DNA of 7,994 nt from positions 1-7,994 of the forward strand of contig JAAFHN010000101.1 of assembly GCA_013298415.1 (NCBI GenBank), in the 5' to 3' direction. Position 1 is the stretch's first letter, and each line of letters opens with the position of its first letter. The notes beneath the pieces were generated by a model. It was not told where the DNA came from. It made no database searches and worked only from the letters and a program-made list of their open reading frames with translations. Position numbers and translations under genes: made by a program. Below are positions 1 to 6,779 of the stretch, in pieces. This DNA comes from Comamonadaceae bacterium (GTDB taxonomy: Bacteria > Pseudomonadota > Gammaproteobacteria > Burkholderiales > Burkholderiaceae_C).

Positions 1-1262
1 GGCTGGGTGTTGGTCTCGCCCGAGCCCTTGGTGGTGCCCACGCGGCCGGAGAGTGTGAGGTTCTTGTTCACCTTCCAGCTGGCATCCAGGTCGAGGAAGT
101 TGGACTTGGATGCCGCCCCTTCGCGCACGATTTGCTCGTATTGCACACCCACCACGCGCTGGGTGGCGGCAGCGTTGGCGGGCCGGGTGATGGTGGCGGC
201 AGAGATCAAATCACCGGTGATCACCGGGTTGCGGATCAGCCAGCCGCTGGAGAGCAACTGGGAAACGTTGCCGTAGGCGGCGGTTGCATAGTTGTCAGCC
301 CGCAGCTCGCTTTGGAAGGCTTGCAGGTTGATGTCCCAATCCTTGTTGGGGCGCATTTGCACGCCGAAAAACGCGCCTTCGCGGTTGCGATACCCTTCAA
401 ACAGGGATGCGCTGAGCGCTCCCGGAATGCGCTTGTTGGCGAGCGTGGGGTCGCCACTGGCAGCGGCTTGCGCGGCGGTCACCACCACGTGGCTGAAGGT
501 TTCTTGGCCGTCGCGGCGCAGGTGGCGGTTTTCCTTGAAGGCTTGGAGCAGCACGCCGACGGTGCGGTCTTGGTTCGTCCAGTTGATCAAGCCAGACATT
601 TGCGGATCTGTTTTGCCGGGAAGCGTGGCTCGCACCAGGCCCAGCGAGACTTCCCCAGTTACCCCACGCTTGAAATCGAGCGGGCGGCGCAATTGGATGT
701 CCACCGTGCCAGAGATGCCACCTTCGGTGATGTCGGCTTGCGCGTTTTTGTACACCTTGGCTTGGCCAATCAATTGGCTGGGCATGAGGCCAAAGCCCAC
801 GCTGCGGCCGCTTGAGCTTTGATCGCCCACGTGCCAGTCGCCCGAGCTGAGCGCATGGCCGTTCAAGGTCACCAAGTTCAAGTTGGGGCTCGTGCCCCGG
901 ATGGACACGCGCTCGGCTTCGTCCATTGCGTTGGCGCCGCCGAATTGCACGTTCACACCCGAGAGGCGGCTGAGCGCATCGGCAATGTTTTTGTCGGGCA
1001 TCTTGCCGATGTCTTCGGCGCTCACCACTTCCACGTTCGTTTGCTCGTTGCGCTTGGCATCGATGCTGCGCTCAATGGCGGCGCGGATACCGGTGACCAC
1101 GATTTTTTCTTGCTGCTGCGCGGCGCTGGCGCTCGCCGCAGGCGCTGCGGCTTGCTGCGCAAAGGCGGCGCTGCTCAGCACGGTGAGCGCGGCTGCGGCT
1201 GCGATGCGGTTGAATTGGCCAGCGGGTTGGCGAGATGTTTGGGCAGTGCTGTTGGGGGCCAT
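1..1262 (-). CDS. TonB-dependent outer-membrane receptor, N-terminal part (C-terminus beyond left edge)
   Basis: The gene reads leftward from an ATG at 1262 and stays open to the window edge, giving 420 residues. The strand just upstream of the ATG carries AAAGAGGAG, a good ribosome binding site about ten bases away. Residues 1-35 look like a Sec signal peptide ending in SSAAFA, cut before QQ. After an Ala/Gln-rich linker the plug domain starts near EKIVVTGIRAAIERSIDAKR (52-71). It continues with VVSAEDIGKMPDKNIADALSRLSGVNV and ends near GGISGTVDI (181-189). The rest is the start of the beta barrel. The VTGIRA...SIDAKR plug start is typical of the TonB-Xanth-Caul subfamily (TIGR01782), whose full proteins are about 900 residues, so roughly half is missing here. 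Such receptors take up siderophores, oligosaccharides or other large ligands using TonB-ExbBD energy. The ligand cannot be told from this part. It is divergent from the flavoprotein gene. Confidence 0.93.
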   Translation of the reverse strand, partial: MAPNSTAQTSRQPAGQFNRIAAAAALTVLSSAAFAQQAAAPAASASAAQQQEKIVVTGIRAAIERSIDAKRNEQTNVEVVSAEDIGKMPDKNIADALSRLSGVNVQFGGANAMDEAERVSIRGTSPNLNLVTLNGHALSSGDWHVGDQSSSGRSVGFGLMPSQLIGQAKVYKNAQADITEGGISGTVDIQLRRPLDFKRGVTGEVSLGLVRATLPGKTDPQMSGLINWTNQDRTVGVLLQAFKENRHLRRDGQETFSHVVVTAAQAAASGDPTLANKRIPGALSASLFEGYRNREGAFFGVQMRPNKDWDINLQAFQSELRADNYATAAYGNVSQLLSSGWLIRNPVITGDLISAATITRPANAAATQRVVGVQYEQIVREGAASKSNFLDLDASWKVNKNLTLSGRVGTTKGSGETNTQ

Positions 1263-1439
1263 CAGAAGGCTTCTCCTCTTTGGGTTGGGTGAAAACGACC
1301 GGGGCTAAGTCTGCCGAGGCTTTGTTGACAGCGCCAGAGGGCCAAACCGCAAATGCGCGCATCATTAGCAAATCTGTGCAGCATTCAATTCAATATTGAT
1401 AGCAACAAACTGAACAAATACCTGGACAAAGAGGCAGTA
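1263..1439. promoter_or_regulatory. Divergent intergenic region, TonB receptor / FAD oxidoreductase
   Basis: This 177-base gap separates two divergent genes. Its middle, about 1368-1425, is clearly more AT-rich than the flanking coding DNA, as expected of promoter DNA. On the plus strand a perfect TTGACA lies at 1325-1330 with a weak GCAAAT 18 bases further on. A start from there would fall near 1361, inside the longest possible reading frame, which favours the later TTG start of the flavoprotein. On the minus strand TTGAAT followed 16 bases later by AATGAT is a weak candidate for the receptor. AAAGAGG at 1428-1434 is the likely ribosome binding site for the TTG at 1440. I see no clear operator, riboswitch or Fur-like box. 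The individual promoter calls are tentative. Confidence 0.35.
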
Positions 1440-3218
1440 TTGCTCCAAAAGCATACATTTGGCGTCTGCGCAACGCTCACCCGGCGTGCCGTGGCTGCCG
1501 CGGGCGCGGCTGTCGTGGCCGCGCCGTTTTTAGCGGCCTGCTCGCCGCGTGGTGGGGCGGAGCAAGCCAGCGGAGCAGAGGCCGCGAGCGGATTTTCGGG
1601 CGCGGCTGTGGCGCGCGGGCATTTGCTGCGGGAGCCGTTGGCCGCTGATGAGTGGGCGCGGGTTCAGACGCCCGTGCGCCGCACGGATGTGCTCGTGATC
1701 GGCGGTGGTGTGGCGGGCTTGGCCGCCGCGCGCGAGCTGGCGCGCCATGGCGTGGACTTTGCCGTGCTGGAGCTGGAAGACAGCGCCGGTGGCAACGCCC
1801 GGGGCCAAACCACGGCTGGCCTGCCCTGCCCTGCAGGTGCGCACTACTTGCCAGTGCCCGATGACCGTGCAACTGAGGTGCAGCGGCTTTTGGTGGAGCT
1901 GGGGTTGGCTGGCTTTGGTGTCGGTGGGTTCAAGCTCACGCGCGAAGGCCAGCTTCACCTGTGCCACAGCCCGCAAGAGCGCGTGTGGCACCAGGGCCAT
2001 TGGCACGAGGGGCTTTTGCCGCTGGAAGGCGCGAGCGCCGCAACGCTTGCGCAGGTGCAGCGATTCGCCAAAACTGTGGGTGAATTTCAGAAAAGCGGCG
2101 GCTTTCAACTCCCCGTGCTCACCGAAGTGCTTGCAAGAGGCACCCACTCGGCTTCCAGCCGAAATTCTGGCAGAAATGGAAGCTCTGTCCAGGCGAAATC
2201 AGCCTTGGATGCTATTATTTTTGATGAGTGGCTGGCGCGCGAAGATTTCAGCGATCCGCTCTTGCGCACCTACTTGGACTACTGCTGCCGCGACGATTAC
2301 GGCGCTGGCTTGGCCGAGGTGTCTGCCTACGGCGGGCTGCACTACTTTGCCAGCCGCCACGGTTTTGCCGCGCCAGGCGCGGATCGAGGAGCTGATCGGG
2401 GAGCAGAAAGCGCGGGCGTGCTCACTTGGCCGCAAGGCAATGGCTGGCTCAGCGAGCGCATGGCCAAAGCCCTGGGCGAGCGGCTGCACACGGGCCGTTT
2501 GGTGCGGCAGGTGCTGGAGGCGCGGCAGGGCGTCGAGGTGCTGGCGCAGGCCTTTGATGGCAACAAACCCGCAGCCTGGGAGCGCTGGCAAGCCAAGCGT
2601 TGCATTGTGGCCACGCCTTTGCGCATCGCAGCGCGCATCGTGCAGCCGGTATCCGCAGCGCTGCGCGAGTTGGCCTCAAGCACGGCGTATTCCGCCTGGG
2701 TGGTGGTGAACGCCGCCATCCGTGAGCCTCTAGACGAGCACCACGGCGAGCTGCCTGGCGCTTGGGACAACGTCGTTTTCGGCAGCAGCGCGCTTGGCTA
2801 CGTGGATGCAGGCCACCAAAGCTTGAGCGCTGCGCCCGCGCGAAGTGGCGCCAGCGTGCTCACGCACTACCGAGCGCTCGGCAGTTCACGCGATGCGGCC
2901 CAGCAGGTGTTGCAAGCGCCGTGGACGCATTGGCGCGATGCGATGCTGCAAGATTTGGCCGCTCCCCACCCCGACTTGGCCGCCAAGGTAAGCCAAGTGC
3001 AGGTGAGCCGCTATGGCCACGCAATGGCCGTGCCCAAGCCTGGCATAGCGCAATCGGTGGAAGCCGGCACGCTCGCCCAGCTTGCTCAGCAAGGCATCAG
3101 CCCAAAAGTCGCCTATGCCCACAGCGATTTGGCGGGGTACTCGGTGTTTGAAGAGGCCTTCACCGCTGGCACGCTGGTCGCCAGGCGGGGCGAGGGGAAG
3201 TTTCACAGGAGATCATGA
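1440..3218 (+). CDS. Tat-exported FAD-dependent oxidoreductase, probable lipoprotein (amine-oxidase/desaturase-like fold)
   Basis: The frame is open from an ATG at 1353, but I prefer TTG at 1440. AAAGAGG sits five bases before it, and this start puts the export signal at the N-terminus. Counted from there the protein has 592 residues. Residues 13-34 read LTRRAVAAAG...FLAAC, a twin-arginine signal ending in a lipobox with Cys34, so it should be exported folded and then lipid-anchored. A Rossmann FAD-binding motif follows, VLVIGGGVAGLAAARELARHG (84-104). Glu111 ends the second strand, and GGNARG (117-122) is next. The C-terminus has HSDLAGYSVFEEAFTAGTLVA, which fits the second FAD contact of flavin amine oxidases and carotenoid-desaturase-like enzymes. 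The substrate is unknown. The last residues, FHRRS, and the TGA lie inside the palindrome at 3202-3308, so the tail may have been reshaped by that element. The family is clear; the precise enzyme is not. Confidence 0.85.
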   Translation: MLQKHTFGVCATLTRRAVAAAGAAVVAAPFLAACSPRGGAEQASGAEAASGFSGAAVARGHLLREPLAADEWARVQTPVRRTDVLVIGGGVAGLAAARELARHGVDFAVLELEDSAGGNARGQTTAGLPCPAGAHYLPVPDDRATEVQRLLVELGLAGFGVGGFKLTREGQLHLCHSPQERVWHQGHWHEGLLPLEGASAATLAQVQRFAKTVGEFQKSGGFQLPVLTEVLARGTHSASSRNSGRNGSSVQAKSALDAIIFDEWLAREDFSDPLLRTYLDYCCRDDYGAGLAEVSAYGGLHYFASRHGFAAPGADRGADRGAESAGVLTWPQGNGWLSERMAKALGERLHTGRLVRQVLEARQGVEVLAQAFDGNKPAAWERWQAKRCIVATPLRIAARIVQPVSAALRELASSTAYSAWVVVNAAIREPLDEHHGELPGAWDNVVFGSSALGYVDAGHQSLSAAPARSGASVLTHYRALGSSRDAAQQVLQAPWTHWRDAMLQDLAAPHPDLAAKVSQVQVSRYGHAMAVPKPGIAQSVEAGTLAQLAQQGISPKVAYAHSDLAGYSVFEEAFTAGTLVARRGEGKFHRRS

Positions 3219-3308
3219 GATCAGGAAGAAACAGCCAAAGTCTCTGATTGAACCCAGTCCAAAGCCTTGTCTTCGGCTGTGCTGCCTTGTCTCCTGATCT
3301 CCTGTGAA
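3202..3308. repeat. 107-bp imperfect palindrome at convergent gene ends
   Basis: TTCACAGGAGATCA at 3202-3215 is the exact reverse complement of TGATCTCCTGTGAA at 3295-3308. Further in, ACAGCCAAAG (3231-3240) pairs with CTTCGGCTGT (3271-3280) at nine of ten positions. The stretches between them (15 and 14 bases) pair at about nine positions, leaving an apical loop of about 30 bases. A second register is possible, since GAGATCAGGA at 3217-3226 pairs exactly with 3292-3301. GCCTTGTCT also occurs twice, at 3264 and 3284. The palindrome covers the last codons and stop of the flavoprotein gene. There is no T-tract, so it is not a standard intrinsic terminator, though it could still block transcription from both sides. 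It may be a small mobile or REP/MITE-like unit. No target-site duplication is visible. Confidence 0.75.
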
Positions 3309-3309
3309 T

Positions 3310-3337
3310 TGACCCCTGACCCCTAACCCCTGACCTC
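3310..3337. repeat. 7-bp tandem array (TGACCCC-type, four units)
   Basis: Directly after the palindrome come four consecutive 7-base units: TGACCCC (3310), TGACCCC (3317), TAACCCC (3324) and TGACCTC (3331). On the minus strand they read as AGGGGTCA-like repeats, and the stop codon of the second ligase (3338-3336) overlaps the last unit. The array touches the palindrome with one base between, so the two may form one element. GGGGTCA-type repeats are, from memory, often seen near palindromic elements and IS200-like transposases in proteobacteria. No such transposase lies in this window. Confidence 0.65.
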
Positions 3338-5018
3338 ACCGACCCGCCGCCAAGACCGACGCGCCAAGCGCAGTCTGCGCCCAGGCCGCGTACTCGGCGG
3401 GAAAGGCGGCTTTGTAGCGCGGCAAGTGCCAGGCCAAGAGATCTTTCCGGCCCGTGGCGTAGGCGCCCAGCAGCACACCTTCGATCACGCGGGGCTCCGG
3501 CGATTGGCGCAGCATCCCCACGGCCAGCGGGAGCCGCTGCGCCGCGTTGTCCACGGTCACCGGATTGATCGCCAAGTCCGCAAACTTCACCTGGTCCGCA
3601 AAGAGCCATGAATTGCTGATTTTTTGCAGCGTGTCGGCCTTGTAGGCCGCCATGCGCTGTTCGGGCTCGATGTAGATCTGACTCACGCGGTGGTATTCCC
3701 AAGCGGTGAAGGCAGCGGCCGCTAGCAAAATCGCAGCGAGGCATCGAACAAATACCATGACGGTAGTCCGTTTTCTTCCAAAAAATGCCGCGGTTGAGCC
3801 GTCGGAAGCGGCGTGAACCAGTCCGGCACGCTCGGCCCGCGGCCGGTTCACCCACAGCACGCCGACGGCCATGAGCGCCGCAGTTTGGAAAGGCGCGTAC
3901 CAAAGCGGGTACTCCAGCATGCTGTGCAGCAGCACCACGCCCAGCATGCCGCAGGTCATGTGCGCAGCGCCAAAGCCGTGATCCCGCGCGAAAGTTGCAG
4001 GCCAGGTGCGCCACAAGAACCATAAAGTGCCAACTACGAAGGAGCCAGCCGCCACCAAGCCCCACTCAAAAGCCAGGTGCAGCGGCAGGTTGTGCGCATT
4101 GTCCAAAATCTCGCAAAACCGCGGCGCAGGGAAAACGCCTTCGTAGTGCGCCTGTTTCATGCTGCCAAAGCCCCAGCCCGCCAGTGGTTTCTCCAACGAG
4201 AGTTGCCACACGTTTTGCCACAGTGTCAGGCGGGAGTTGCACCCTTCGGCACCCATCGCAGGCCGATTCAGCAGCGTCTCAGCTCCGCTGCGAAAGAGTG
4301 GCAAAACCAAGGTGCCAATCCCCCAGCCACCCCAAACTGCCGAAAGGGCCGCCCACAAGCGCGCCACGACACCGCTTCGCCAAGCCCAAACGGACACCAC
4401 CAGCGTGGCCAGCAACAATTCGGCCAATCCGGTGCGAGAAGCTGAAATCGCGGTGCCCAGCCCCAGCCAAGCTGCCACCACAAGCCACGCCGCCGTCGGC
4501 CAGCCCCAGGAAGTGCCACCAGCACCTGCGTGCACCCGTTCGCCGCTGCCTTGCGCACTGCTCACCCCCATCCGAAACTCGGGCTCCCGCGCCTTGGTCA
4601 GAAAGTAAGCGCACGCAAACCAAGCCATCACGGTCAGGGTGGCAAACTGGTTGCGCTGGCGCAAATTGGCAAAGGATTCGCCCTTGAACGAGCTCGCAAT
4701 CCAAGGCGCGAAAGGCTTTTCGAGCCCAAAAAACTGCACGACGCCCAGACCGACAGAGATGGACCCCGCCGCCAACACCGAAGCCCCCAATACCCGAGCC
4801 CAGTCCACCCCCCGCCCCGCACCGAGCAGAGCAGCGAGCGCCGCACAGGCCAGCCCAAACAACCAGGGCTGCACCCCGGGGCTAGGGCCCGTGGCGAGCG
4901 GGAAGAGCCAGGGGAGGGTGAGGACAGCTGAAATGAAGACGGGCATGACGGGGTGCCAAAAATTGACACTTCGCGAGCGATCTGGCGCGCGCTGAGATTC
5001 TCTGAATGAGCGGTTCAC
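3336..5018 (-). CDS. Wzy_C/PglL-type O-oligosaccharyltransferase or O-antigen ligase family protein (second copy)
   Basis: An integral membrane glycosyltransferase-like protein of 560 residues if started at GTG 5018, or 536 from ATG 4946. The GTG overlaps the upstream stop as GTGA, which suggests translational coupling. Neither start has a good Shine-Dalgarno site. From the GTG start, about ten hydrophobic segments run from residue 27 onward. Family hallmarks are FANLRQRNQFATLT (116-129), SASRTG (192-197), LAGWGFGS (279-286), DNAHNLPLHLAFEWGL (306-321) in the large periplasmic loop, and HSMLEYPLWY (365-374). A final segment near 440-460 is followed by a soluble tail of about 100 residues, like a Wzy_C_2 region. 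Family members move an undecaprenyl-diphosphate-linked glycan onto Ser/Thr of pilins or other periplasmic proteins, or onto lipid A core. Its place after pilA and another ligase favours protein glycosylation, but an O-antigen ligase is possible. The stop codon lies within the TGACCCC-type array. Confidence 0.85.
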   Translation of the reverse strand: MNRSFRESQRAPDRSRSVNFWHPVMPVFISAVLTLPWLFPLATGPSPGVQPWLFGLACAALAALLGAGRGVDWARVLGASVLAAGSISVGLGVVQFFGLEKPFAPWIASSFKGESFANLRQRNQFATLTVMAWFACAYFLTKAREPEFRMGVSSAQGSGERVHAGAGGTSWGWPTAAWLVVAAWLGLGTAISASRTGLAELLLATLVVSVWAWRSGVVARLWAALSAVWGGWGIGTLVLPLFRSGAETLLNRPAMGAEGCNSRLTLWQNVWQLSLEKPLAGWGFGSMKQAHYEGVFPAPRFCEILDNAHNLPLHLAFEWGLVAAGSFVVGTLWFLWRTWPATFARDHGFGAAHMTCGMLGVVLLHSMLEYPLWYAPFQTAALMAVGVLWVNRPRAERAGLVHAASDGSTAAFFGRKRTTVMVFVRCLAAILLAAAAFTAWEYHRVSQIYIEPEQRMAAYKADTLQKISNSWLFADQVKFADLAINPVTVDNAAQRLPLAVGMLRQSPEPRVIEGVLLGAYATGRKDLLAWHLPRYKAAFPAEYAAWAQTALGASVLAAGR

Positions 5019-6724
5019 GGTCCAAAGGGGCAGGCCAAAGAGGGATCCATCGCCAACGTAGTCCCCAGCTCTGGATGCAGATGCGTAGCAGCCGCGCAAA
5101 AATCGGCGTGGACCGCGGGCCAGACCGGCTTGAACATCGCCCGCATCACATGAATTTGGCGCAGGGCTTCGGTGTGCTTGCCGTTGATCGAGAGCGTTGC
5201 GGCGTATCTGAGCATCACAGGCAAGTACGGAAATCTCATGCGCGTCGCCCGTTCAATCGCCAACTGCTCGGCACTCAACCAGCGTTTTGGCAGCTCGTCG
5301 TAGGTGTCAGCCAGCGCCCTAAGCTGATCCATCATTAAGTATTCGGCGTTGCGTGGCGGCGTGTAGTGGATGCCAATGCGCGCACCGTAGAAACGGCGCT
5401 CGGTGATTTCAGCTTCTGCTTTCAAATACTGCTGGCCATAAAGCACCAAGCCGCCCATCGCAAGCCCCAAGAGCGCGATCACCGAATTTCGGCTCAACGC
5501 AATAGCCCGCGTCAACGTCGGGGCGCAACCCAAACCCCAGAAAAAGGCCGCCGGAATGAGAAAGTAGGCATACGCAAAGGGGTACTCGAGCAGGCACTGC
5601 ACGCCAAAGGGCAGCAGCAGCGACAAACCGGCGGCTTGTTCAAGGTTGGCGATCCGCCTAGCTGAGTAACAGAACGCACAGGCCACATAGAGCAAGATCA
5701 GGCAGGCTACGGGCAGGCCGAACCACAACGCCAGATCCAGTGCGAGATTGTGGGAATAGGTGAAGTTTTCTTCTGTTGGCAGCGTGAGGATCATTTGGTC
5801 TTGCGCGGCTGCTGTGGAGAGCCATCCCCGGCCGAAAAGCCAGTGCTGTTTCACGGCAAGCCACAACTGCATCCATGCCTCGCTGCGATTTGCCGTCTGA
5901 GTCAGGGCACGCGGGACGGCGGCGAGCACCGTCTGACTGATCCATTTGTACGCCCAAAAGCCAGCGAAGCTGCCCACCGCCAAGGCAACCCAAACCATCG
6001 CTTGATGGCGCGCGCTTCTTGCCAGCCAATAAAGACTTGCCAGCAGACAGGCAGCCAGCAGGCCAAGCACCGCCGAGCGCGACTGCATCACGGCAAGCCC
6101 AGCAATCAGCAAACTCAACGAAAGTAAAAGGCCCAGGCGGCCGATGCGGCCTGAATGCCAAAGGTACATACCGCAAAGTACGGCCCAAGCGATCAGCATG
6201 CCTGAATGGTTGGGCTGTCCAAAATTGCCGATCGCCCGCCCCTCACGCGCGTCGCCCGGGCTTACTGCGATGATGTAAAAACTGTCGATTTGTGGATTCA
6301 GAACCTGCGCAATACCGATGGCCGCTTGGACAGAACCTGCCAGCAACAGGACGACACAAAAGCTTGGGAAGGCCCAGTCGATGTTTGCGATGCGTGGTCG
6401 CTGGCTTGATTGTGCACCGAGACTCAATGCGACAACAACTCCGACGGCATAGCCAACAATCAACAGGCCATCGCCCAAGAAAGTCAGTCGTGCCACAGAA
6501 AGGTCGATCGCAGCGGAGGCGAGGACGATCAAAAGCAGAAGCAAAGCCGAACGCGGGGCAGAGACTTCGTTCGCGCCGCTTCTGGCCGCAGAAAGGGCAA
6601 CAAGCGCAAACGAACAGAAGACCAGCCACTCCGATTGAAAGCTGCGCCAGGGGAAAAATCGAATGGGAAGCGTGTACGCCAAAAAGGCCGACAGCAAGCT
6701 GATCGAAATATAGGCGTGCAACAT
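5015..6724 (-). CDS. pglL: PglL/TfpO-type pilin O-oligosaccharyltransferase (Wzy_C family), first copy
   Basis: A membrane protein of 569 residues from ATG 6724. An ATG further upstream at 6820 is in frame but lies inside pilA and adds an unlikely hydrophilic start, so I reject it. The chosen start begins MLHAYISISLLSAFLAYTLP, directly a membrane segment. About ten more hydrophobic segments follow. Hallmarks are AIGNFGQPNHSGM (164-176), MQSRSAVLG (213-221), WLFGRGW (295-301), FTYSHNLALDLALWFGL (321-337), with His325 as the probable key loop histidine, and LLEYPFAYAYFL (378-389). After a last segment near 412-430 comes a soluble tail resembling Wzy_C_2. The enzyme should transfer a lipid-linked glycan to Ser/Thr in the periplasm. 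Being next to pilA, its best-supported substrate is that pilin. A terminator lies 13 bases before the start codon and no Shine-Dalgarno site is visible, so expression probably depends on read-through. The symbol is by family and position only. Confidence 0.88.
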   Translation of the reverse strand: MLHAYISISLLSAFLAYTLPIRFFPWRSFQSEWLVFCSFALVALSAARSGANEVSAPRSALLLLLIVLASAAIDLSVARLTFLGDGLLIVGYAVGVVVALSLGAQSSQRPRIANIDWAFPSFCVVLLLAGSVQAAIGIAQVLNPQIDSFYIIAVSPGDAREGRAIGNFGQPNHSGMLIAWAVLCGMYLWHSGRIGRLGLLLSLSLLIAGLAVMQSRSAVLGLLAACLLASLYWLARSARHQAMVWVALAVGSFAGFWAYKWISQTVLAAVPRALTQTANRSEAWMQLWLAVKQHWLFGRGWLSTAAAQDQMILTLPTEENFTYSHNLALDLALWFGLPVACLILLYVACAFCYSARRIANLEQAAGLSLLLPFGVQCLLEYPFAYAYFLIPAAFFWGLGCAPTLTRAIALSRNSVIALLGLAMGGLVLYGQQYLKAEAEITERRFYGARIGIHYTPPRNAEYLMMDQLRALADTYDELPKRWLSAEQLAIERATRMRFPYLPVMLRYAATLSINGKHTEALRQIHVMRAMFKPVWPAVHADFCAAATHLHPELGTTLAMDPSLACPFGP

Positions 6725-6736
6725 ATGCGGCAAAGG

Positions 6737-6759
6737 AAAAAGGCCGGAGAACCGGCCTT
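6737..6759 (-). terminator. Intrinsic terminator after pilA
   Basis: On the minus strand the sequence AAGGCCGG, loop TTCT, CCGGCC, then TTTTT forms a stem of eight pairs with a four-base loop and a T-tract. It begins about 20 bases after the pilin stop codon and ends 12 bases before the ligase start. This is a classic rho-independent terminator. Because no other strong promoter is obvious before the ligase, it probably acts as a partial terminator that lowers ligase expression relative to pilin. Confidence 0.88.
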
Positions 6760-6779
6760 CATGTCGATATGCGCAATGC

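Noticed and set aside
132..1308. Several long plus-strand open frames opposite the receptor
   Set aside because: They are complements of a well-supported TonB receptor with signal peptide and plug motifs. Their translations are Ala/Arg/His-rich without family features, as expected in GC-rich DNA.
3202..3308. Standard rho-independent terminator
   Set aside because: The outer arms are about 80 bases apart, the structure overlaps coding sequence and there is no T-tract on either side.
3202..3337. CRISPR array
   Set aside because: The repeats are only 7 bases with no spacers, and the longer repeat is inverted rather than direct.
3160..4065. A 301-residue minus-strand frame overlapping the end of the second ligase
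   Set aside because: It runs on the same strand in another frame through the ligase's conserved HSMLEYPLWY region. It has Arg/Gly-rich composition and no recognisable domain.
3995..4687. A 230-residue plus-strand frame opposite the second ligase
   Set aside because: It is Pro/Arg/Ser-rich with no motifs and lies entirely antisense to a membrane protein with clear hallmarks.
4943..4958. Second sigma-54 promoter before ATG 4946
   Set aside because: TGGCAC is present on the minus strand but the downstream GC is one base too far, which sigma-54 promoters do not normally tolerate.
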